From an uncultured Peptostreptococcaceae bacterium (GTDB lineage: Bacteria > Bacillota > Clostridia > Peptostreptococcales > Anaerovoracaceae): a stretch of 6,201 nucleotides of DNA. The DNA lies in NCBI GenBank assembly GCA_905236895.1, contig CAJOQI010000130.1, positions 1 through 6,201 on the forward strand. The letters run 5' to 3'. Numbering within the stretch: position 1 is the first letter of the stretch; every line of letters begins with the position of its first letter. Below are positions 1 to 5,215 of this stretch, in pieces. Position numbers and translations under genes: made by a program. A model generated the notes under the pieces. That model saw nothing but the letters and a program-made list of their open reading frames with translations, made no database searches and was not told the origin of the DNA.

Positions 1-371
1 AGACCAAACTACCGGGAACCGTAAGCGACGCCTTTGTTTTAAGAGCGGAGGTAGTGGAGCTTCAGGAGAAACCATCTCTTCCCATTGGGGAAGTGGGAGT
101 GGATGCCTTTGGTCAGAAACCCTATTACGAGGACAGGGGAAAAATGATGAGAGCCATCATTGCCGTGGGGAAACAGGATGTGGATTTGGAAAGCATGACT
201 CCCCTGGATCCTGACAGTGAGATCATGGGAGGAAGCTCCGACCATATTATTTTAGACGTAACAAAGTGTCCCGAAAGATATCCCGTCGGCGCCGTGGCAG
301 AATTCACTTTAGGCTACGGCGGTATGCTAAAAACCATGACAAATCAATATGTTGTGCGTGTGTATAGGTAG
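1..371 (+). CDS. orr: Alanine/ornithine racemase family PLP-dependent enzyme, C-terminal part (5' end outside window)
   Basis: The frame is open from base 3 to the TAG at 369-371 and gives about 122 residues; the start lies upstream of the window, and the GTG at 54 is only an internal Val codon. The protein resembles the C-terminal domain of the alanine/ornithine racemase family (fold-type III PLP enzymes, COG3457 type). Family-like stretches are AEVVELQEKPSLPIGEVGVDAFG, then PYYEDRG, RAIIAVGKQDVD, a GGSSDHIILDV segment, and a final GYGGMLKTMTNQYV. Known members include ornithine racemase (Orr), which converts L- to D-ornithine in amino-acid-fermenting clostridia. The PLP lysine region is N-terminal and not visible, so substrate cannot be judged: ornithine, alanine or another amino acid are all possible. 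The family call is firm; the symbol orr is tentative. The next gene starts 127 bases downstream, probably as a separate transcript. Confidence 0.75.
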   Translation, partial: TKLPGTVSDAFVLRAEVVELQEKPSLPIGEVGVDAFGQKPYYEDRGKMMRAIIAVGKQDVDLESMTPLDPDSEIMGGSSDHIILDVTKCPERYPVGAVAEFTLGYGGMLKTMTNQYVVRVYR

Positions 372-498
372 ACACCACAAAAAATTTATGAATTTTTCTT
401 AAGAACGATTTTAAGGGGTAGCGCTGAAAAAATCTTGTGTTATTATAGCCGTACTAAAAGGGGATTATTATAACAAAAAGGATTGGAGTTGGGAAAAA

Positions 499-1683
499 AT
501 GGCAAGAAGGGATAGGTATATTTTTGCCAAAAAGAAACAGAGTCAGTACCTTAAGGAGATGCTGGTCATTATTCTATTAATGATCGCTATCGTCCTGGTT
601 GCTCTGTTTTTATTTTTTAATCTTTTCGGTAATGCGGCCAGGGTGGTCCTGGTGGAGAACCCCAAGGTGGAGCTGGGAAGCAACGCCAAAGCCTCCGATA
701 TGATAGTGGAGGTTAAGAAGGGAAGTCTCAAGCAGGATGCGGTAATCGAAACCGACAGAATTGGTACCACCAAGGTGGAGGTAGTCCTGGATCAAGGAGG
801 AAACGATAAGACCTTCAGCTTTGATGTGGAGGTGGTAGACACCACACCACCTGTTATCGAAATAAGCGACAATTTCTCCGTTATCAAAGGAGGTCACCTG
901 GATCTTGCTTCGGAAGCCAAGGTAAAGGATAATTCCGGAGAGAATATTGTGGCGGATATTGCAGGCCATGTGGACATAAATGCAGAGGGAGAATACCCAA
1001 TTACCATTAAGGCCTCCGATTCCTCCGGTAACGCCGTGACCAAGGATGTGACGGTTACGGTAATAGACCCCGCGAATGTGGAAGGAGATATCACCTATAC
1101 CACAGCCAAGGGATTCCAGGCCAAGAGAGAAGGCGGAGTTACGACCATAGATGGGGCAGTAATGGTTAATAAAACCTATCCGGTTCCAGAGGAATACGGT
1201 CCCTGGGATTTAACCCCGGAAACCTATGAGGCTTATTACGAATTAATAAATGCCGCCGCAAGCGAAAAGGGATATAATCTCTTCGCCATAGATACCTTTG
1301 TTTCATACTATACTCAAAAGTCATATTACGATAACCAGGTATGGACCTATGGCCACGACGCTGCGGAAGCCAGAATAGCAAGGCCCGGTCACTCCGAGCA
1401 CCAGACCGGTTTGGCAATCGACATCAACTGGACTGACGAAAGCTTTGGTAATACTGATGAAGGCAAGTGGCTAAGCGACAACTGCTGGAAATACGGATTC
1501 ATCATGAGGTTCCCCAAGGGAAAAGAAGTGGAAACCGGATTTGGCTATCAGCCCTGGCATATAAGATATGTGGGTAAGGACCTGGCCGAGAAACTCTATA
1601 ACGGAGGGGACTGGCTCACCATGGAAGGGTATTTCGGAGTATCTTCCGTATATGCTGTTGATAACAGCGCAGACTATAACTAA
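499..1683 (+). CDS. Membrane-anchored Ig-domain VanY-like D,D-carboxypeptidase homologue (M15B), probably catalytically impaired
   Basis: A 394-residue protein. The ATG at 499 has GGAG 10 bases upstream (485-488), and the frame ends in tandem stops TAA-TAG. Order: basic cytoplasmic N-terminus (1-20), one membrane helix (about 21-41), then an extracellular region with Ig-like beta repeats. The clearest repeat is about 115-190, with DTTPPVIEI opening and GEYPITIKASDSSGNAV closing, as in DUF5011/HYR-type domains. A VanY domain spans about 215-370, including VNKTYPVPEEYGP, SEHQTGLAIDIN and PWHIRYVG. Zinc ligands are expected at H301, D308 and H354, and all are present. VanY enzymes trim the terminal D-Ala from peptidoglycan stem peptides outside the membrane. 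Here, however, the conserved Arg of the usual SGYRSY motif reads DTFVSY (V268), and the catalytic Glu of ExWH reads QPWH (Q351). By analogy with VanX these residues are needed for catalysis, so the protein may bind metal and peptide without hydrolysis. No clear promoter was found in the 127-base upstream gap. Confidence 0.85.
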   Translation: MARRDRYIFAKKKQSQYLKEMLVIILLMIAIVLVALFLFFNLFGNAARVVLVENPKVELGSNAKASDMIVEVKKGSLKQDAVIETDRIGTTKVEVVLDQGGNDKTFSFDVEVVDTTPPVIEISDNFSVIKGGHLDLASEAKVKDNSGENIVADIAGHVDINAEGEYPITIKASDSSGNAVTKDVTVTVIDPANVEGDITYTTAKGFQAKREGGVTTIDGAVMVNKTYPVPEEYGPWDLTPETYEAYYELINAAASEKGYNLFAIDTFVSYYTQKSYYDNQVWTYGHDAAEARIARPGHSEHQTGLAIDINWTDESFGNTDEGKWLSDNCWKYGFIMRFPKGKEVETGFGYQPWHIRYVGKDLAEKLYNGGDWLTMEGYFGVSSVYAVDNSADYN

Positions 1684-1773
1684 TAGAGCGAAGGTAAATA
1701 GCTGAGGAAGAATAGAAGTTGCTGCGACCCACGACGCCCCGCATATAATTAAATGACAGAATTGAATAGGAAA

Positions 1774-1810
1774 TAAAAAAATCCTCGAGGCCTATATGGC
1801 GTCGAGGATT
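1774..1810 (-). terminator. Intrinsic terminator of the CvpA-family gene, overlapping its last codons
   Basis: Bases 1780-1788 (AATCCTCGA) pair perfectly with 1802-1810 (TCGAGGATT). After one G-G mismatch, 1790-1792 (GCC) pair with 1798-1800 (GGC) around a TATAT loop. Read on the minus strand, the stem runs into TTTTTTTATTT (complement of 1771-1780). The stop codon of the minus-strand gene (1792-1794) lies at the top of the hairpin, so the 5' arm is coding sequence. In the plus direction only a weak T-run follows, so it is a poor terminator for the VanY-like gene. Confidence 0.85.
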
Positions 1811-2454
1811 ATTGTTAATGGGTTTTGATTGTAAAGTATACTGCCTATGAGGCTTTCGTTTATTGCCGTAAGTAGTGGTGAGGTTGAGTCGGAGTCGAAG
1901 AAGCTTAAGAGGGGGAAGAGTATCAGCATTATGAGACTCACTATTAAAAGCCCTCTCAAGAATCCGAATACGGATCCGCACAGCCCGTTTATAAAACCAA
2001 TGGCGTCATCTTTGTCCTTGCTCTCAAGGACCATTATCAAAAGCTTGGTGAGAATCAGAAGGATTCCCAGGATAATGGCAAAGGAAACGGTAAGAATTAT
2101 GGTATCAACCACGGAGCCCATAATTCTGTTGGCAGTCTCTTGGGTTGCATCGGTTATACCCAGTCTAAAATGCTCCGGCACGAAGGAAAACAAAGTATTG
2201 TTTTCCAAGGCTGATGCTATGGAGCTGGTAAGATGAGATGTAATGCTTTCGTCAAGGCCGGTGTGCTGGCAAAGCCAATTCTTTGCCGGGTTGGCAAGGA
2301 AAACCGAGGCGATGATGCATACGATCCACCGAACGAAACTAAAAACCGAGGCCAAGAATCCTTTGCTCCAGCCCAAGGCAAGAGAAATAAAGATGGTGAA
2401 TACTATGGCCACGTCAACCATTATGCTTGCTGTACTTCCGGCAAAAAGATCCAT
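1792..2454 (-). CDS. CvpA family integral membrane protein
   Basis: A 220-residue hydrophobic protein of the CvpA/colicin V production family (PF02674 type). Four membrane segments are visible at about residues 10-28, 33-53, 115-143 and 166-186. Typical features are the VDVAIVFTIFISLALGWSKGF opening (an acidic residue inside helix 1 followed by a G-x-x-x-G-F turn) and the late AIGFINGLCGSVFGFLRGLL segment, where a glycine-rich loop precedes helix 4. Length and topology fit the family, whose members have been linked to colicin V export in E. coli and to envelope robustness; the molecular function is unsettled. The ATG start is supported by AAAGGA on the minus strand (complement of 2461-2466), 6 bases away; M12 is a possible but less supported alternative. 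The gene is transcribed alone, diverging from tadA and converging on the VanY-like gene. Confidence 0.85.
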   Translation of the reverse strand: MDLFAGSTASIMVDVAIVFTIFISLALGWSKGFLASVFSFVRWIVCIIASVFLANPAKNWLCQHTGLDESITSHLTSSIASALENNTLFSFVPEHFRLGITDATQETANRIMGSVVDTIILTVSFAIILGILLILTKLLIMVLESKDKDDAIGFINGLCGSVFGFLRGLLIVSLIMLILFPLLSFFDSDSTSPLLTAINESLIGSILYNQNPLTIILDAI

Positions 2455-2489
2455 TCTTTTTCCTTTCGAATATCGATAACATGTAGGGA

Positions 2490-2495
2490 TATAAT
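2490..2495 (+). promoter_or_regulatory. Possible tadA promoter: perfect TATAAT -10 box with weak -35
   Basis: A perfect TATAAT lies at 2490-2495 on the plus strand, inside the 98-base divergent gap. The best -35 at normal spacing is TCGAAT (2466-2471, 18-base spacer), only 3 of 6 matches. A start near 2502 would give tadA a leader of about 50 bases including its AGAAGG site. The box overlaps the predicted -10 of the opposite promoter, so the two could compete for polymerase. Confidence 0.4.
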
Positions 2496-2519
2496 ACTAA
2501 AATACTGGCTTTCTTGCAA
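2491..2519 (-). promoter_or_regulatory. Predicted sigma-A-type promoter for the CvpA-family gene
   Basis: On the minus strand TTGCAA (2519-2514) is followed after exactly 17 bases by TATTAT (2496-2491). This matches the vegetative consensus at 4 of 6 and 5 of 6 positions. Transcription would start near 2484, leaving a leader of about 30 bases that contains the AAAGGA ribosome site. Spacing and placement are good; no experimental support can be seen. Confidence 0.6.
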
Positions 2520-2542
2520 GTTATTGGTAGTTGTGTTAACAT
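2514..2542 (+). promoter_or_regulatory. Alternative tadA promoter sharing the palindromic TTGCAA -35 hexamer
   Basis: TTGCAA (2514-2519) is followed after 17 bases by TAACAT (2537-2542); each hexamer matches consensus at 4 of 6. The predicted start near 2549 is only a few bases before the tadA ATG at 2553 and would cut off the Shine-Dalgarno site, giving a nearly leaderless message. That makes this less likely than the upstream TATAAT as the main promoter. Confidence 0.3.
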
Positions 2543-2543
2543 T

Positions 2544-2549
2544 AGAAGG
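2544..2549 (+). promoter_or_regulatory. Ribosome binding site of tadA with short spacing
   Basis: AGAAGG ends only 3 bases before the ATG at 2553, tighter than usual. The next in-frame ATG (2565) would be 15 bases away, too far. The TadA family start, MNEYMKSAIEEA here, also favours 2553. Confidence 0.55.
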
Positions 2550-2552
2550 CTT

Positions 2553-2999
2553 ATGAACGAATATATGAAAAGCGCCATTGAAGAGGCCCGAAAGGCCTAC
2601 GAATTGGGGGAAATCCCTGTGGGTGCCGTGGTGGTGAAAGAGGGCGAAATTATCGGTCGAGGCCACAATTTAACGGAAACCCTTAAAGACCCCACCGCCC
2701 ATGCGGAGATGCTGGCAATCCGGGAGGCAGCAAAGACTCTCGGAGGCTGGAGGCTTTTGGACTGCGATATATACGTGACTCTGGAGCCCTGCAGCATGTG
2801 TGCCGGTGCTCTGGTATGGTCCAGAATGAGAGCTATCTATTACGGAGCGGATGACCCCAAGGGCGGCGGTTGCGGTTCCGTCTTCGACATAGTAAGAAGC
2901 GAGGACCTCAATCATAAGCTGGAGGTGCACAGCGGCCTTGAAGCCGAAGAATGCGCCAAACTGATGAAGGATTTTTTCCGAGAACTAAGGATAAGATAA
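2553..2999 (+). CDS. tadA: tRNA-specific adenosine deaminase TadA
   Basis: A 148-residue zinc-dependent deaminase, a normal length for TadA, which converts adenosine 34 to inosine in the anticodon wobble position of tRNA-Arg(ACG) in the cytoplasm. The deaminase signature is complete: H50-A-E52-M carries a zinc ligand and the proton-shuttling Glu, and P79-C80-S-M-C83 carries the two zinc cysteines. N39 in GHNL and the GEIPVGAVVV strand are also typical. The frame extends upstream to 2514, but those 13 residues lack family similarity and a ribosome site, so the ATG at 2553 was chosen. The gene diverges from the CvpA-family gene. The next gene begins 20 bases after its stop with no terminator between, so the two are probably co-transcribed. 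Other CMP/dCMP-type deaminases are much less likely given the motif spacing and N-terminus. Confidence 0.95.
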   Translation: MNEYMKSAIEEARKAYELGEIPVGAVVVKEGEIIGRGHNLTETLKDPTAHAEMLAIREAAKTLGGWRLLDCDIYVTLEPCSMCAGALVWSRMRAIYYGADDPKGGGCGSVFDIVRSEDLNHKLEVHSGLEAEECAKLMKDFFRELRIR

Positions 3000-3005
3000 A
3001 CAGCC

Positions 3006-3010
3006 GGAGG
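3006..3010 (+). promoter_or_regulatory. Strong ribosome binding site fixing the start of the Ig-like membrane protein
   Basis: GGAGG lies 9 bases before the ATG at 3020. It supports that start over the upstream in-frame ATG at 2951, which lies inside tadA and would place 23 non-signal residues before an evident signal peptide. Confidence 0.85.
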
Positions 3011-3019
3011 ATTTTGTTA

Positions 3020-3907
3020 ATGAAGAGAATTGTCACGAGACTTTTACTGGTCGTGATGCTAATAGGCATGTTCACCGTAAGCGTTTTGGCCGAAGGTGAA
3101 TTGATATTGGAAGAAAGTTACCCCGAAGATGGCCAAAAGGGCACTTCCGTGGAAAACCTGGGAGTCAAGCTGACTTTCAGCAACCCTGTCAACAGCGAAA
3201 GCAACAAAGCCGCCAACGATAAATGCTTTTCCATTACAGACAGCGAAGGAAATAGCATTCCGATTAAAGTATACTATAACCCGGAAGAGCCCCAGCAGGT
3301 GCTGGTCCTTTATGACACATCTACTTCACCCGCAGGCAAGTCGATAATTCAGGGCAATATGGACTATACCCTTACTATTAAGGGAGACTTTGTTGATAAC
3401 AACGGCAATACCCTGGGTGAGCAGAAGACCATAACCTTCAAAACCGTAAACCAGGCTCTTATGCTTAGAGTATATTTCGTAATGATGCTTCTCATGATGG
3501 CCGCTATGGTATTCTTTGGAGCTCGTCAGGCAGGAAAGAAGGTAGATCAGGACGAAACCGCCGACCTGCTGGCCGGCGCCAAGGAAGACAACTTCAACCC
3601 ATATAAGGAAGCCAAGAGAACAGGCAAGAGCGTTGAAGAGGTAATCGCAGAGCACGAAAAAGAAGTAGCAAAGCGTGAAGCCCGTGTAGCAAAGCTGGCA
3701 GCCCGCATGGCCAAGGAGGAGGCCGAGGAAGAGGAAGAAGAATACGAGGAAGACAATGGCAATTACAGAGTAGGTCGCCCTCGCACAGTAGCCTCCGCCG
3801 GATCCACATATATCACAGGCAGAAAGGCCGAAGCCGAAGCCAGAGCCGCTGAAGAAGAGCGCCTCGCCAAGCGCCGCGCCGCCAACGCCAAGAAAAAGAA
3901 AAAATAA
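3020..3907 (+). CDS. Single-pass membrane protein: signal peptide, bacterial Ig-like (Big_5-type) domain, charged cytoplasmic tail
   Basis: A 295-residue protein of unknown function. Residues 1-24 form a signal peptide (basic MKRIVTR, hydrophobic core, likely cleavage after SVLA). Residues about 27-144 resemble a Big_5-type Ig-like domain: SYPEDGQKGTSVENLGVKLTFSNPV opens it, the usual 'after-the-fact' strand pattern follows, and YTLTIKGDFVDNNGNTLGEQKTITF closes it. A methionine-rich membrane helix lies at about 147-167. The remaining 125 or so residues should be cytoplasmic: NPYKEAKRTGKSVEEVIAEHEKE leads into an Ala/Lys/Glu-rich helix likely to form a coiled coil, an acidic run at 233-244, a GRPRTVASAGSTYITGRK linker, a second Ala/Glu/Arg helix and a final run of five lysines. 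The A-rich end (3890-3907) is a slippery-looking tract. It shares a probable transcript with tadA and precedes a terminator. The architecture suggests an outside domain tied to an inside partner, perhaps nucleic acid or membrane given the basic tail; that is inference. Confidence 0.8.
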   Translation: MKRIVTRLLLVVMLIGMFTVSVLAEGELILEESYPEDGQKGTSVENLGVKLTFSNPVNSESNKAANDKCFSITDSEGNSIPIKVYYNPEEPQQVLVLYDTSTSPAGKSIIQGNMDYTLTIKGDFVDNNGNTLGEQKTITFKTVNQALMLRVYFVMMLLMMAAMVFFGARQAGKKVDQDETADLLAGAKEDNFNPYKEAKRTGKSVEEVIAEHEKEVAKREARVAKLAARMAKEEAEEEEEEYEEDNGNYRVGRPRTVASAGSTYITGRKAEAEARAAEEERLAKRRAANAKKKKK

Positions 3908-3920
3908 GCTTAATTAGGAC

Positions 3921-3946
3921 AGGGCGGGGAACCGCCCTTTTCTGTT
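3921..3946 (+). terminator. Intrinsic terminator after the tadA / Ig-like protein unit
   Basis: AGGGCGG (3921-3927) pairs with CCGCCCT (3932-3938) around a GGAA tetraloop, followed by TTTCTGTT. The stem is short but GC-rich with a stable GNRA-type loop. Read-through into ispE, 14 bases beyond, seems possible, and no separate ispE promoter is evident, so this may act as a partial terminator within a longer operon. Confidence 0.75.
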
Positions 3947-3959
3947 AGAGGAACAGCAT

Positions 3960-4997
3960 ATGAAAAAAAACATCACCCTTAAATCCTACGCGAAAATCAA
4001 TCTCTCCCTGGACGTGGGAGAGCGCAGAGCCGACGGCATGCACCCCGTAGACACGGTCATGCAAGCCGTGGATTTATTTGATGTGGTAAAGGTGGAGGTG
4101 GGGAGTGATGAAGCCACCTGCGACGACGGCGTAGATTCCGCGGTCTCTGGCGGCGTAGATTCCCCGCCCTCTGGCAGCGTAACTCCACCCATTGAACTCT
4201 CTGTAGCCGGTGCAGACTTAACAAGGGGCCCGGGCAACCTGGCTTATAAAGCCGCTCAGCTTATGATAAATCGCTACGGTAACTTAATTCCCGACGAGCA
4301 TAAGGCAATTAGCATTTCCTTGGAAAAGAATATACCCATTGCAGCAGGCCTGGCCGGTGGAAGCGGCAACGCCTCCGCAGTGATGTTAGCCCTTAATTAT
4401 CTCTGGGGACTTGGCTTATCAATGGAGGAACTCCTTGAAGTTTCAGCTCTTCTTGGATCCGACGTTCCTTTCTGTCTAATGACCCAGGCGGTATTAAACG
4501 GAGAAGTTTTGCAGGGAAGCACAGCATCATCCTGGATAGGGCACACCCAAGTTTCAACCTGTGCCAGAGCAAAAGGCACCGGAACTCAGCTTGAACCACT
4601 TCCGCTCTTAGAAGGCGCAATAATACTTTGCAAGCCCGATATCAGCCTTTCCACCAAGGAAGTATATGAAGGCTTTGATAAATGTGTGGTTGAGAAAAGA
4701 CCGGACAACGATGCCATGGCATCAGCCCTGAAAAATGGCGACAGGGCAGGGGTCATAAAAGAAATGATAAACCTCCTGGAACTCCATTCACTAAAAGTAG
4801 AAGATGTAAATAACTTAAAAGAGGCCATGGAGCAAACCCTCGGCGCCGAAAAAGTGCTCATGAGCGGTAGCGGCCCCACAGTTTATGCTCTATTCCCAAA
4901 CATGCACGCCGCAGAAGCCGCAGCAACCGCCGCCAAGGCAGCGTCCCACGGCAATCTCGGAGGCGCCCACACATGCTTCGTCGCCAAGCTGTTATAA
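3960..4997 (+). CDS. ispE: 4-diphosphocytidyl-2-C-methyl-D-erythritol kinase (IspE), enlarged by two insertions
   Basis: A GHMP kinase that phosphorylates CDP-methylerythritol in the cytoplasmic MEP pathway to isoprenoid precursors. Visible motifs are SYAKINLSLDV with the active-site Lys at K12, RADGMHPVDTVMQAVDLFD, the ATP loop IPIAAGLAGGSGNASA (about 125-140), GSDVPFC with catalytic D168, CKPDISLSTKEVY, and the C-terminal MSGSGPTVYALF. Family members are usually about 280-300 residues; this one has 345. The excess lies in two places: residues about 48-77, where an 8-residue repeat GVDSxxSG interrupts the usual beta strand, and about 24 residues at 175-198, between PFCLM and the segment that normally carries GGTA. 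All catalytic motifs are kept and there is no frameshift, so it is probably active. The start has AGAGGA 7 bases upstream (3947-3952). A strong terminator follows. Confidence 0.93.
   Translation: MKKNITLKSYAKINLSLDVGERRADGMHPVDTVMQAVDLFDVVKVEVGSDEATCDDGVDSAVSGGVDSPPSGSVTPPIELSVAGADLTRGPGNLAYKAAQLMINRYGNLIPDEHKAISISLEKNIPIAAGLAGGSGNASAVMLALNYLWGLGLSMEELLEVSALLGSDVPFCLMTQAVLNGEVLQGSTASSWIGHTQVSTCARAKGTGTQLEPLPLLEGAIILCKPDISLSTKEVYEGFDKCVVEKRPDNDAMASALKNGDRAGVIKEMINLLELHSLKVEDVNNLKEAMEQTLGAEKVLMSGSGPTVYALFPNMHAAEAAATAAKAASHGNLGGAHTCFVAKLL
4125..4190 (+). repeat. 24-base in-frame tandem repeat inside ispE
   Basis: Two close copies (4125-4148 and 4149-4172) share GGCGTAGATTCC and a CTCT end. A third, decayed copy begins at 4173 (GGCAGCGTAACTCC). 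Each encodes eight residues: DGVDSAVS, GGVDSPPS, GSVTPPIE. The period is a multiple of three, so copy-number change would keep the reading frame. Confidence 0.8.
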
Positions 4998-5005
4998 CTT
5001 GTGAT

Positions 5006-5077
5006 TCAAACGCATTAAAAGGTACGCAATGCTTCCTGAAAGCCATGCCCTCTTCATGAAAACGTACCTCAAACGCA
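5006..5077. repeat. Nested short repeats between ispE and its terminator
   Basis: The 9-mer TCAAACGCA occurs twice in direct orientation (5006-5014 and 5069-5077). Just inside lies an inverted pair GGTACG (5021-5026) and CGTACC (5063-5068), enclosing 36 bases that include the palindrome TTCATGAA. The arms are short, so a stable hairpin is uncertain; no coding potential is seen. Confidence 0.4.
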
Positions 5078-5087
5078 AATTTCACAC

Positions 5088-5136
5088 AAAAAAACATGCC
5101 CCAAATGCAAAAAATCGCATTTGGGGCACTTTTTTT
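5088..5136. terminator. Strong bidirectional intrinsic terminator between ispE and the HtrA-like gene
   Basis: TGCCCCAAATGC (5097-5108) pairs perfectly with GCATTTGGGGCA (5117-5128), a 12-base-pair stem with an 8-base loop. Seven T (5130-5136) follow on the plus strand. Seven A at 5088-5094 give seven T on the minus strand. It can therefore end both the ispE transcript and the converging protease transcript. Confidence 0.92.
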
Positions 5137-5158
5137 ATTAATAATGAAACAGGTGGGA

Positions 5159-5202
5159 GCGCATTTCAACACAACTCAGCGCGTTTCAACAAAATTCAGC
5201 GC
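5159..5202. repeat. 20-base tandem repeat just downstream of the HtrA-like gene
   Basis: GCGCATTTCAACACAACTCA (5159-5178) is followed at once by GCGCGTTTCAACAAAATTCA (5179-5198), 17 of 20 bases identical, and by the GCGC of a third copy. It lies 3' of the minus-strand gene's stop (5216-5218) and before the bidirectional terminator, so it should be in that gene's 3' untranslated region. No function is evident. Confidence 0.65.
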
Positions 5203-5215
5203 GCAGCACCTCCAC

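Noticed and set aside
380..397. AAAAATT-TATG-AATTTTT inverted repeat after the racemase stop as a terminator
   Set aside because: The 7-pair stem is all A-T and its T-run is part of the stem; too weak to call a terminator, though it might contribute to pausing.
396..475. Promoter or operator for the VanY-like gene (palindrome TTCTTAAGAA at 396-405; TATTAT at 441-446 and 466-471)
   Set aside because: Neither -10-like box has an acceptable -35 at 16-19 bases, and the palindrome alone is too short to support an operator.
1847..2556. Plus-strand open frames opposite the CvpA-family gene
   Set aside because: They have no ribosome sites or family similarity, while the minus strand encodes a clear four-helix CvpA protein with promoter, ribosome site and terminator.
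2951..3019. Upstream in-frame ATG (2951) for the Ig-like membrane protein
   Set aside because: It lies inside tadA, lacks a good ribosome site and would place a charged extension before a clear signal peptide; GGAGG favours 3020.
3547..3809. Minus-strand Ser/Leu/Arg-rich frames opposite the charged tail
   Set aside because: Their low-complexity sequence is the antisense of the Glu/Lys/Ala codons; no start signals.
4125..4190. CRISPR-like array
   Set aside because: The repeats are contiguous, in frame, without spacers, inside ispE.
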